The notes below the pieces were generated by a model. It made no database searches and had not been told where the DNA came from. It saw nothing but the letters and a program-made list of their open reading frames with translations. The translations under genes were made by a program, and so were the position numbers. Below are positions 1-6,245 of a stretch of 6,245 bases of DNA, one piece after another. The DNA is from Bacteroidales bacterium. GTDB taxonomy: Bacteria; Bacteroidota; Bacteroidia; Bacteroidales; UBA932. Location: assembly GCA_024689525.1 (NCBI GenBank), contig JAILDI010000167.1, forward strand, positions 1 to 6,245, written 5' to 3'. Within the stretch, counting starts at the first letter, position 1. Each line of letters begins with the position of its first letter.

Positions 1-1107
1 GCAGTATCAGTATTGTCCGTTCTTTCTTGTAAACAGAAAGCGGCGGAGCTGCCCATTTTCTATTACTCAACCCCAAATCCTTACGAAATCGTAAAGGTGG
101 AGCAGCCCGCACAGGATGCGGAAATCCGCAATATCATCTTCATGATAGGCGACGGTATGGGCCTGGAGCAGGTGAGCTGCGCCTGGGTGCTGAATCACGG
201 CAAGCTTAACCTGGACAATATGCCCGTCATCGGCCTTTCCCGCACCTGGTGTGCCGATAAGCTCATAACCGATTCGGGCGCAGGCGGAACTGCGCTGGCA
301 TCAGGCCATAAGACCAACTACGACCATATCGGCGTACTGCCGGATACAACCGATCTGAGCTCCATTCTGGTATACGCAAAGGAAAAAGGAAAAAGCACGG
401 GAGTGGCGGTAACCTGCCATTTCGCCGATGCTACGCCCTGCGACTTCTGCTGCCACAACGAGTACAGATATAATCAGGAAGACCTCATTGCCGACTATGT
501 GAACTGCGGAGTGGACTATCTCTCCGGCGGCGGCACGGACTGGTTTACCGTCAACCGCACCGACGGCAGGAACATAATCAACGAAATGGCCGCTGCGGGC
601 TATCACGTGGCGCTTACGGAGGAAGAGCTTAACAATGCGGAGCTTCCCGTTATCGGCATACTTTCGCCGGACAATCTTCCGGTTGCCGAGGAGAGGGGAG
701 ACCTGTTCCGCAGTACCGTGGCTCGCGGTATCGACCTTCTTTCCAAGAACGAGAAAGGCTTTGTTATGATGATTGAAGGCTCCAACATCGATGACTGGCT
801 GCACGGTAACGACATCCACTATGCGATGGAGGAGCTTCTGGACTTCGACCGCGTATTGGGCTATGTGCTTGAATGGGCCGCCGCAGACGGTCACACCCTG
901 GTTGTCGTAACGGCCGACCACGCTACCGGCTGCCTCTCGCTCCGTGACGGCAATCTGGAGGAAGGCACCATCGGCGTCTCCTTTGCCAGCGAAAGCCACA
1001 ACGGCATCGCCGTTCCCTTCTATGCCTGGGGCCCCGGCTCCGCACAATTCACCGGCATCCACGAAAATGCCGAATACGGCCAAATGTTAATTGACTTAGT
1101 CAAATGA
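1..1107 (+). CDS. Lipoprotein alkaline phosphatase, 5'-truncated
   Basis: Metal-dependent phosphomonoesterase of the alkaline phosphatase superfamily, probably envelope-anchored. The frame is open from base 1 and reads AVSVLSVLSC at the edge, the end of a lipoprotein signal peptide with lipobox V-L-S-C (Cys at 28-30); the real start therefore lies upstream and the TTG at 13 is not it. All classical active-site residues align with E. coli PhoA: metal-ligand Asp in MIGDGMG (151), nucleophile Ser in DSGAGGTALA (274), Asp-Ala-Thr Mg-site Thr (433), phosphate-binding Arg 11 residues later (466), Glu of MIEGSNID (775), Asp (790), His (802), Asp-His of TADHATG (916, 919) and the last His in SESHNG (997). 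The visible protein is about 368 residues, shorter than PhoA (about 450 mature), so peripheral insertions are probably absent. The residue after the Asp ligand is Asp (PhoA has Lys328). It overlaps the next gene by ATGA. The family call is firm; the natural substrate is unknown. Confidence 0.95.
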   Translation, partial: AVSVLSVLSCKQKAAELPIFYYSTPNPYEIVKVEQPAQDAEIRNIIFMIGDGMGLEQVSCAWVLNHGKLNLDNMPVIGLSRTWCADKLITDSGAGGTALASGHKTNYDHIGVLPDTTDLSSILVYAKEKGKSTGVAVTCHFADATPCDFCCHNEYRYNQEDLIADYVNCGVDYLSGGGTDWFTVNRTDGRNIINEMAAAGYHVALTEEELNNAELPVIGILSPDNLPVAEERGDLFRSTVARGIDLLSKNEKGFVMMIEGSNIDDWLHGNDIHYAMEELLDFDRVLGYVLEWAAADGHTLVVVTADHATGCLSLRDGNLEEGTIGVSFASESHNGIAVPFYAWGPGSAQFTGIHENAEYGQMLIDLVK

Positions 1108-1973
1108 ACAAGACAAAACGCAACCCCTGGCTCCTGTATGCCCTGGTGACGATGATTACCTGGGGTATCTGGGGCGCATTCTCAGATCAGCCCGATTTTC
1201 CCGCCACACTGACTTATGTTGTTTGGGCGATAAGTATGATTCCCTGCGCACTGGTGGCGCTGGCCAATATCAAGTTCAAGCTGGACACCAGGAAGAAGAG
1301 TTTCTGGCTGTCGATGGGCGTTGGCCTTCTTGGCGCCGGCGGCCAGCTGGCACTGTTCCAGGCCTTGAAGTTTGCGCCGGCTTATCTGGTTATCCCGATG
1401 ATTTCCGTTGCGCCTATCGTTACGGTTATCCTCAGCGCCATCTTCCTCAAGGAGAGGGTGAGCAAGCTGGGATATATCGGCATTGCCCTGGCTTTCGTGG
1501 CCATCATCTGCTTCTCGCTTTCCGGCAAGACCGATGAGAGCGCAACAAGCTGGCTGTGGCTGATATTTGCGGCCATCGTGTTCATCTCCTGGGGCATCCA
1601 GGCCCTGGTTATGAAACTTGCCAACAACAGCACTCCCGATGCGGAAAGCGTGTTCGTGTATATGGCAATTTCCGGCGTGGTGCTCATTCCTGTGGCGCTC
1701 CTGATGACCGACTGGTCCCAGCCGGTAAATATGACCTGGAACGGCCCGTATATGACATTCTGCGTACAGATTCTTAACGCCATCGGCGCATATACGCTTG
1801 TTTATGCCAACCGCTATGGCAAGGCAATGATCGTAGCTCCGCTGGCCGATGCCTGCGCACCGGTTATCAGCTGCGCCATTTCCCTTGTCCTTTACGCCAC
1901 ATTGCCGTCGACACTGCAGATCATCGGCATCGTGTCGGCAATTACCTGCGTGTTCATTTTCTCCAGGGAATAG
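1104..1973 (+). CDS. DMT superfamily (EamA-type) inner-membrane transporter
   Basis: A 289-residue integral membrane protein with two EamA-type halves (about 9-139 and 149-287). Ten hydrophobic helices can be read at roughly 9-27, 36-55, 67-87, 94-114, 121-139, 149-171, 183-201, 215-235, 243-265 and 268-286. The first half has the family hallmark at the end of helix 4, SAIFLKERVSKLGYIG (111-126); in the second half the matching acidic residue is missing (LVLYATLPSTLQIIG). DMT proteins move small metabolites such as amino acids, sugars or nucleotide precursors across the cytoplasmic membrane; the substrate and direction cannot be read from sequence. The ATG overlaps the stop of the phosphatase gene (ATGA), indicating translational coupling, and the next gene starts 4 nt after its stop. 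A plausible but unproven role is taking up the product released by the neighbouring envelope enzymes. Confidence 0.9.
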   Translation: MNKTKRNPWLLYALVTMITWGIWGAFSDQPDFPATLTYVVWAISMIPCALVALANIKFKLDTRKKSFWLSMGVGLLGAGGQLALFQALKFAPAYLVIPMISVAPIVTVILSAIFLKERVSKLGYIGIALAFVAIICFSLSGKTDESATSWLWLIFAAIVFISWGIQALVMKLANNSTPDAESVFVYMAISGVVLIPVALLMTDWSQPVNMTWNGPYMTFCVQILNAIGAYTLVYANRYGKAMIVAPLADACAPVISCAISLVLYATLPSTLQIIGIVSAITCVFIFSRE

Positions 1974-1977
1974 AGTT

Positions 1978-3276
1978 ATGAAAAGGTTCTTGATACTATC
2001 AGCAGTCATTACTCTTTTCGGATGCTCCGGTTGTGTTGATACACCGACCGAAGACTTGTCCGGATTCGAGAGGGTCGCACTTCAAAGTGAGATTACTCAC
2101 GTGCAGCCTATGACCGGCATAGTTATCTGGAATGATAATAGCAATTGCACAAAGCCGTATGTGCAGCTTGAGTTCGAATACATGCTTTACAATGAAGTGT
2201 GTAAGGAAAAGGATGTGTTCGACTGGACTCCTGTAGAAAAAATGCTTGACAATGCGGCGAAAAGGGGACATCAGGCGGTTGTCCGTTTCCGATATACCTA
2301 TCCCGGTTATTCCTGTGCGGTGCCGGATTACATCAAGACGCAGGACGATTATGAAGTAAAATGGGGAAAGGCAGAAGGTAAGAGAACCGAGTATCCGGAC
2401 TGGCGCTGCGCAGAGCTCAGGCGTTTTCATAAGGAATTCCATCGCCGCTTTGCCGAGCGATACGACAAGGATCCCCGCCTGGCTTTCCTGCAAACCGGTT
2501 TCGGCCATTGGGCGGAGTATCACGTGTATGACGGGGTTTTCATCAAGGGACAGACATTTCCATCCAAGGACTTTCAGGCCGATTTCCTGAAATCGATGGA
2601 CGGCTGGTTCAAGAATACGCCTTGGATGATTTCCATCGACGCGGCCGATGATAAATACAGCCCGTTCGAAGAGAACCCCGAACTGCTCAAACTGAAATTC
2701 GGAAACTTCGACGATTCGTTTATGTGTGAAGACCATGATGGTTACAATCGGGAAAGTTGGGAGTTTTTCGGAACAGAACGTTACAAGCGGGCTCCGCTCG
2801 GGGGAGAATTCAGTTATTATACGGATGACGACCAGAAGCATTGCCTGGACAAGGCGGGAATGCATGGCCGGAAGTTTGAAGATGAAGTGGCGGCATTCCA
2901 CATGACATTCATTATCGGCAACGATCAGCCCGGTTATCAGACTACGGGCAGGATTACCGAGGCCGCGATGTCTATGGGATACCGTTTTGAAATCAGGGAT
3001 TTTTTTGTGAAAAGCGGCGGCGGCGAAGCCAAACTGCTTGTCGCGAATGCGGGAGTTGCGCCTATTTACAGGGATGCGTATATCTCTGTGGGCGGTATTA
3101 AGAGTTCATTTAATCTGAAGGAACTGATGCCTGGAGAGCAGAAGTGGATTTCCGTAAAAGGAAGGGGTTTGGACGCCTCATCAAAGGTGGAGGTGGTCTG
3201 TGACCATCTTGTGCCCGGCCAGAAGGAGATAGAGTTTTTGGCTGATGTTTCACCTGAAGAAGTATTACCAGAATAA
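1978..3276 (+). CDS. Lipoprotein resembling DUF4832 glycoside-hydrolase-like proteins
   Basis: A 432-residue protein. The start is placed at ATG 1978 because it opens a lipoprotein signal peptide, MKRFLILSAVITLFGC, with lipobox L-F-G-C (Cys16); the frame is open to an ATG at 1849, but that would put 43 residues of transporter shadow before the signal peptide. An AGGGA at 1965-1969 is a possible ribosome binding site. After Cys16 the protein looks like a TIM-barrel glycosidase: FDWTPVEKMLDNAAKRG (about 81-97) followed by VVRFRY (101-106) resembles the strand/helix pattern of GH42-like barrels, and GFGHWAEYHV (about 175-184) matches the GxWGExH-like motif of DUF4832 proteins, giving Glu180 as a candidate catalytic acid. 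GGEF places a second candidate at Glu277. The C-terminal part has the DUF4832-like beta-sandwich pattern: GYRFEIRDFFV from 334 and VANAGVAPIYRDA from 355. Family assignment is from memory of motifs; activity is unproven. Codon choice seems less GC-biased than in the two genes upstream. Confidence 0.7.
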   Translation: MKRFLILSAVITLFGCSGCVDTPTEDLSGFERVALQSEITHVQPMTGIVIWNDNSNCTKPYVQLEFEYMLYNEVCKEKDVFDWTPVEKMLDNAAKRGHQAVVRFRYTYPGYSCAVPDYIKTQDDYEVKWGKAEGKRTEYPDWRCAELRRFHKEFHRRFAERYDKDPRLAFLQTGFGHWAEYHVYDGVFIKGQTFPSKDFQADFLKSMDGWFKNTPWMISIDAADDKYSPFEENPELLKLKFGNFDDSFMCEDHDGYNRESWEFFGTERYKRAPLGGEFSYYTDDDQKHCLDKAGMHGRKFEDEVAAFHMTFIIGNDQPGYQTTGRITEAAMSMGYRFEIRDFFVKSGGGEAKLLVANAGVAPIYRDAYISVGGIKSSFNLKELMPGEQKWISVKGRGLDASSKVEVVCDHLVPGQKEIEFLADVSPEEVLPE

Positions 3277-3295
3277 TAATCAAACACTTATAAAA

Positions 3296-4777
3296 ATGAA
3301 AAAGTTCCTCAAATATGCGTTGGTAGCATTGACTGCAGCTACTCTTGCAACTGTTTCTTCTTGCAATCCGGAAAAAGATACGCCGCAGCCGCAAAACGAG
3401 TATTCCGGCCCGGTGGAGGGCACTTCTGATTGGGGCCTTGTGGGCACTATTCTTGAGTCAAACTGGGGCGATAATCCTGGCAAGGATTATATTGCGGTCA
3501 AGGAAGGAGACATTTACGTATTAAAGAATGTTAAACTGGCCAAAGAAGATGAGTTTAAATTCCGCAGGGGCGGTGCCTGGACAGAGAATTATGGCGGAGA
3601 GTTTGAAGAACTTGACCACGCTTTCTTTGCCGATGCCGGCGGAAGCAACATCAAACCCGGTCTGGATGGTATCTTCGACATTTATCTCAATCTAGGCGCC
3701 GGTGCTCAGATCGCTGTATGTACGCGTGATTCTGACCCTGAATGGTTCGATCCCGAAGTCAAGGACGGAGATGTTATACTTGTTACGAGTCCATTGGTGG
3801 AGAGGTTCATTACCGAAGTGAATTACACGGCACGTGACTATTCATATACGGAACTGAAGAATTACACGCCATCTTCCCCGGGTGATTCCGACAGGCCTTT
3901 GGCTTATGTTATCCGCCTGAAGGCCAATACTACCGGTGAGGATCTTGCCGGCCGGCTTTGGGAAGACGACGGATGGAGCCGAGACATCACTGTAAGCGGA
4001 AGCGATAAGACCTATAGGATAACCAATCTGCGTCCAAATGCGAATTATCATTATTCGTTCACCACTTCTAGTGGAAAGGCGATCACCAGCGGCAGTTTCA
4101 AAACTACCGGCCACGTGCATCAGTTGTTCTTCTATAGCAGGGTAAGGAATTGCCGTGACCTTGGCGGCTGGAGTACAGAGGATGGAAAGACTGTAAAATA
4201 CCGCAAGATCTATCGTGGAGGACGTCTTGAAAGCGGCACGCTTACCGGAGGCGGAAAGACGGACCTCCTGGCAGAAGGTATCAGGGCACAACTTGATTTG
4301 CGCGGAAAGTCAGATGTCCTTACCGAGTCGCCCGTGGAAGGCATTACTTTCCTAGGGCCGGTCATTGAAGAAGGTTATACCCATCTTCTTCAAAACGACA
4401 AGGAAAAGGCCAGGCAGTGCATGCAGTTCATTATGGATTGCGTAGACCAGAACAAGCCTGTTTATTTCCACTGCTCACTTGGCCGAGACAGGACAGGTAC
4501 CATTGCCATGCTCACCCTGGGAGTCCTTGGCGTTTATGAGGGCGATATTTCCAAAGAGTATGAACTTACCCAGTTCGCGCCTCACAGCTGGGCAACTTCC
4601 GAAGGAGAAAAGACCAAGATGACGCGTATGGTGGATTACAAGAATGCCGCCAACTACATTTGGAATAATTATGTGGCAACGGGCGAGACATTCCGTGATG
4701 GCGTGGAGAAATATCTTATCGAAATTGGCATCTCCCAGGCCGACATCGTCAAGTTCCGCAACAATATGTTACAGTAA
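3296..4777 (+). CDS. SusE/F-like module fused to PtpB-type tyrosine phosphatase, lipoprotein
   Basis: A 493-residue lipoprotein. ATG 3296 is chosen over an in-frame ATG at 3245, which lies inside the previous gene and would put 17 polar residues before the signal peptide MKKFLKYALVALTAATLATV; the lipobox is V-S-S-C (Cys23). Residues about 44-145 form a SusE/SusF-like carbohydrate-binding-type module: DWGLVGTILESNWGDN, EFKFRRGGAW (from 86), GGSNIKPGLDGIFDIYLNL (from 115). Residues about 150-280 contain an Fn3-like segment ending in YRITNLRPNANYHYSFTT. Residues about 283-493 are a Y_phosphatase3/PtpB-type domain: RNCRDLGG (284-291), IRAQLDLRGKSDVLTESP, and the P-loop HCSLGRDRTGT with nucleophile Cys393 and phosphate-binding Arg399 (Cys-x5-Arg). 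PtpB-type enzymes cleave phosphotyrosine and phosphoinositides; an envelope substrate here is unknown. The A/T-rich leader CACTTATAAAA before the ATG is typical of Bacteroidota. The 19-nt gap to the preceding gene supports one operon. Confidence 0.88.
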   Translation: MKKFLKYALVALTAATLATVSSCNPEKDTPQPQNEYSGPVEGTSDWGLVGTILESNWGDNPGKDYIAVKEGDIYVLKNVKLAKEDEFKFRRGGAWTENYGGEFEELDHAFFADAGGSNIKPGLDGIFDIYLNLGAGAQIAVCTRDSDPEWFDPEVKDGDVILVTSPLVERFITEVNYTARDYSYTELKNYTPSSPGDSDRPLAYVIRLKANTTGEDLAGRLWEDDGWSRDITVSGSDKTYRITNLRPNANYHYSFTTSSGKAITSGSFKTTGHVHQLFFYSRVRNCRDLGGWSTEDGKTVKYRKIYRGGRLESGTLTGGGKTDLLAEGIRAQLDLRGKSDVLTESPVEGITFLGPVIEEGYTHLLQNDKEKARQCMQFIMDCVDQNKPVYFHCSLGRDRTGTIAMLTLGVLGVYEGDISKEYELTQFAPHSWATSEGEKTKMTRMVDYKNAANYIWNNYVATGETFRDGVEKYLIEIGISQADIVKFRNNMLQ

Positions 4778-4818
4778 TACAGACTTTTACACTCACTTTA
4801 TAACCAACATTTTTTACA

Positions 4819-5769
4819 ATGAAACAGTTTTTCAAATTTGCTCTCGTAGCACTTGCAGTTGCGGCGGTTGCTGTAGCTTGCAAAAAACCCGCTGACGGTC
4901 CTGAAGACGAACCCAAGGTGGAGGAAGCTCTTATCGGCACCTGGACAATCACCGGTGAGGCCCAGGGCTGGAACGCCGGCGGCGGCGTGGCCATGACCGA
5001 GTCCGACAATGTCTGGACCGTGGCTGAGGTCGAGGTGAAGGGTGAAGGTTTCAAATTCGTTAAGGACGGCTCCTGGGACGTGAATCTCGGCGCCGCTCCG
5101 GTCAAGGGAACTCAGACTTTTGAGGATGACGTGGAGTTCGACCTTTCTCAGGGTGGTGACAACATCATCGGCACCAAGGGAGACGGCGTTTATCAGGTTA
5201 CCCTCAACCTCCTCACCAAGAAGGCAAAGATCAAATTCGTCAAGGCTCTCTTCGTCCCCGCTATCAAGATTGACGGCGATATGTCCGACTGGGCCGACAT
5301 TACTGCCCTTACCAGTTCCCAGACTTCCAGAATCAGGGAGTGGAAATTCAAGTCCGATGCACAGTATGTGTATTTCTATTTCTCACTGCGGAAGAACAGG
5401 GTTAACAACAGCAAGACCCTGTACATCGGTTTTGATACGGACAACAGCGACGCTACCGGTTCCTCTCACGGCAACGTGCCCGGTTGTGAGGCCGTAGCCA
5501 AGGCTGTTCCCTTTACAAATGCCGAAGGTGCGGCTCCTGTTTGCGTGAATGGTGCCGATGCTTCAAGCACGGCTGGGGAGGAAACGGGTGTCGTGGCCTG
5601 CTACGCATATGATGACGGCTCGGATATATCTTCCGATTCTTCCAATATTTATCTTGAAGTCAGCGTTCCGAGGAGCGCGCTCGGCCTTCCTGCAGCAGGC
5701 ACCGCAATCTCCATCGGCTGCAGCTATGACTGGTATGTAACAGGTGTTAAGTCTCTCACTCTGGAGTAG
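4819..5769 (+). CDS. SusE/F-like plus CBM9/DOMON-like lipoprotein
   Basis: A 316-residue probable envelope lipoprotein without recognisable catalytic motifs. The signal peptide MKQFFKFALVALAVAAVAVAC ends in lipobox A-V-A-C (Cys21), followed by an acidic, Pro-rich linker. Residues about 38-143 form a SusE/F-like module: IGTWTITGEAQGW, GEGFKFVKDGSWDVNLGA (from 75), GGDNIIGTKGDGVYQVTLNL (from 112). It resembles the module of the gene before it in layout and key positions. From about 147, VPAIKIDGDMSDWADI (Asp152, Asp154, Asp157, Trp158) begins a CBM9/DOMON-like beta-sandwich; YVYFYFSLRK, TLYIGFDTDNSD and IYLEVSVPRSALGL are the usual strand patterns of that fold. The likely role is ligand binding at the cell surface or in the periplasm. 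The 41 nt upstream is A/T-rich with no recognisable terminator or promoter, so it is probably cotranscribed with the preceding gene; a terminator follows 25 nt after its stop. Confidence 0.85.
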   Translation: MKQFFKFALVALAVAAVAVACKKPADGPEDEPKVEEALIGTWTITGEAQGWNAGGGVAMTESDNVWTVAEVEVKGEGFKFVKDGSWDVNLGAAPVKGTQTFEDDVEFDLSQGGDNIIGTKGDGVYQVTLNLLTKKAKIKFVKALFVPAIKIDGDMSDWADITALTSSQTSRIREWKFKSDAQYVYFYFSLRKNRVNNSKTLYIGFDTDNSDATGSSHGNVPGCEAVAKAVPFTNAEGAAPVCVNGADASSTAGEETGVVACYAYDDGSDISSDSSNIYLEVSVPRSALGLPAAGTAISIGCSYDWYVTGVKSLTLE

Positions 5770-5794
5770 GACAGAAATTACATCTTATTCTCTC

Positions 5795-5822
5795 AATCCC
5801 CGTCACGCCGACGGGGATTTTT
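5795..5822 (+). terminator. Intrinsic terminator ending the phosphatase operon
   Basis: A perfect 8-bp stem TCCCCGTC/GACGGGGA with a 5-nt loop ACGCC (5797-5817) is followed directly by TTTTT (5818-5822). Flanking AA/TT can extend the stem to 10 bp. It begins 25 nt after the stop of the CBM9-like lipoprotein gene and lies upstream of a recognisable promoter, so it marks the end of the transcription unit. Confidence 0.92.
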
Positions 5823-5861
5823 GCATCTTATAAAAGTGTGGAAAAATGTTGGGAAACGGCT

Positions 5862-5893
5862 ATTGAAATAGTGAAACATTTTCCATATATTTG
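5862..5893 (+). promoter_or_regulatory. Bacteroidota-type housekeeping promoter for the BACON gene
   Basis: The -7 element TATATTTG (5886-5893) matches the Bacteroidota consensus TAnnTTTG in full, and a -33 element ATTG (5862-5865, core TTG) lies upstream with a 20-nt spacer, within the known range. Transcription would start near 5898-5901, leaving a leader of about 30 nt that is very A/T-rich (AAAAAAAATTAACC, TTTTTAAT) before the ATG at 5929. No extra operator-like inverted repeat was seen. Confidence 0.85.
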
Positions 5894-5928
5894 TAGGACT
5901 GAAAAAAAATTAACCAAATATTTTTAAT

Positions 5929-6245
5929 ATGAAATTCAGAAATCTGTTTGTCGCGGCCGTGGCAGCCTTTTTTGCGCTGTGGTCATGCGAAGAGGAAAAG
6001 CCCACGCTTGGCATCACGGTAGAACCGGATCAGGTGGAAATTGCCAGGATGGGCGGCGGCACCTCCATTGAAATCAAGACGGACCAGGCCTGGACGATCA
6101 CCGTCCCTCGCGAGGCAGACTGGCTCTTGGTAGACCCTCTCAGCGGAGGCGGTTCTCAGTACGTCAACCTGTATGCCGAAGCCAATAACGGTAAGCTGCG
6201 CAGCGCAACCATTATCGTAAAGGCCGGTTATGATATGGTGCCCGT
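5929..6245 (+). CDS. BACON-domain lipoprotein, 3'-truncated
   Basis: The first 105 codons (plus two bases) of a gene running off the right edge. ATG 5929 opens the signal peptide MKFRNLFVAAVAAFFALWSC with lipobox L-W-S-C (Cys20), followed at once by Glu-Glu-Glu-Lys, an acidic stretch like the lipoprotein export signal that sends Bacteroidota lipoproteins to the cell surface. Residues about 27-100 form a BACON domain: ITVEPDQVEIARMGG, then AWTITVPREADWLLVDPLSG with Trp55 and Trp65, and NNGKLRSATIIVKAG with the typical Asn-x-x-x-x-Arg-Ser-Ala turn. BACON domains are Bacteroidota carbohydrate- or mucin-associated spacers at the N-terminus of surface enzymes and adhesins, often in tandem, so the catalytic or binding part probably lies outside the window. 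It has its own promoter and is separated by a terminator from the genes upstream. Confidence 0.88.
   Translation, partial: MKFRNLFVAAVAAFFALWSCEEEKPTLGITVEPDQVEIARMGGGTSIEIKTDQAWTITVPREADWLLVDPLSGGGSQYVNLYAEANNGKLRSATIIVKAGYDMVP

Noticed and set aside
301..1083. Long antisense open frame (260 codons) opposite the alkaline phosphatase
   Set aside because: The + strand product has every catalytic residue of its family. The antisense translation shows no recognisable domain and reflects the codon bias of the real gene.
1849..1977. In-frame upstream ATG extending the glycosidase-like lipoprotein by 43 residues
   Set aside because: The extension lies inside the transporter gene, is Pro/Ser/Arg/Cys-rich shadow sequence and would bury a clean lipoprotein signal peptide that starts at 1978.
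1182..2009. Long antisense open frame (275 codons) opposite the transporter
   Set aside because: Its translation is rich in His, Arg, Asn and Gly, as expected from reversing codons of a membrane protein. The + strand shows ten clean membrane helices.
1999..2901. Antisense open frame (300 codons) opposite the glycosidase-like gene
   Set aside because: No recognisable motif. The + strand frame has a signal peptide, family-like motifs and operon spacing.
3245..3295. In-frame upstream ATG extending the phosphatase fusion by 17 residues
   Set aside because: It lies mostly within the end of the previous gene and adds polar residues before an obvious signal peptide starting at 3296.
4778..4818. 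Possible promoter between the phosphatase fusion and the CBM9-like lipoprotein
   Set aside because: The stretch is A/T-rich but contains no TAnnTTTG element and no hairpin, so it reads as a cotranscribed gap.
1..6245. CRISPR arrays, tRNA or rRNA genes, insertion sequences, long repeats
   Set aside because: No regularly spaced repeats, cloverleaf-like segments, transposase motifs or terminal inverted repeats were seen by eye on either strand.

Overview
The window looks like Bacteroidota, probably Bacteroidales. Four of the six proteins have clear lipoprotein signal peptides ending in a lipobox Cys, and a fifth (cut by the window start) appears to have one. Two carry SusE/SusF-type modules and one a BACON domain. 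Gene starts sit behind A/T-rich leaders rather than strong Shine-Dalgarno sites, and the one clear promoter has the Bacteroidota TTG-N20-TAnnTTTG form. The genus cannot be told from the sequence.

All genes are on the + strand. Nucleotides 1-5769 look like one transcription unit with very short gaps: (1) a lipoprotein alkaline phosphatase, cut at its 5' end; (2) a ten-helix DMT/EamA transporter overlapping it by ATGA; (3) 4 nt later, a lipoprotein resembling DUF4832-type glycoside-hydrolase-like proteins; (4) 19 nt later, a lipoprotein joining a SusE/F-like module, a Fn3-like segment and a PtpB-type tyrosine/lipid phosphatase domain; (5) 41 nt later, a lipoprotein joining a related SusE/F-like module to a CBM9/DOMON-like domain. 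An intrinsic terminator at 5795-5822 closes the unit. A new promoter at 5862-5893 drives a BACON-domain lipoprotein that runs off the right edge.

Taken together, the operon suggests capture and processing of a carbohydrate-containing, possibly phosphorylated, ligand at the cell envelope: two phosphatases of unrelated fold, a glycosidase-like protein, two carbohydrate-binding-type lipoproteins and an inner-membrane permease. No SusC/SusD pair is visible, so calling it a polysaccharide utilization locus depends on sequence outside the window. The most unusual item is the SusE-like/phosphatase fusion, together with the neighbouring gene that shares its N-terminal architecture but carries a different C-terminal domain. 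The substrate and the joint role are inference.
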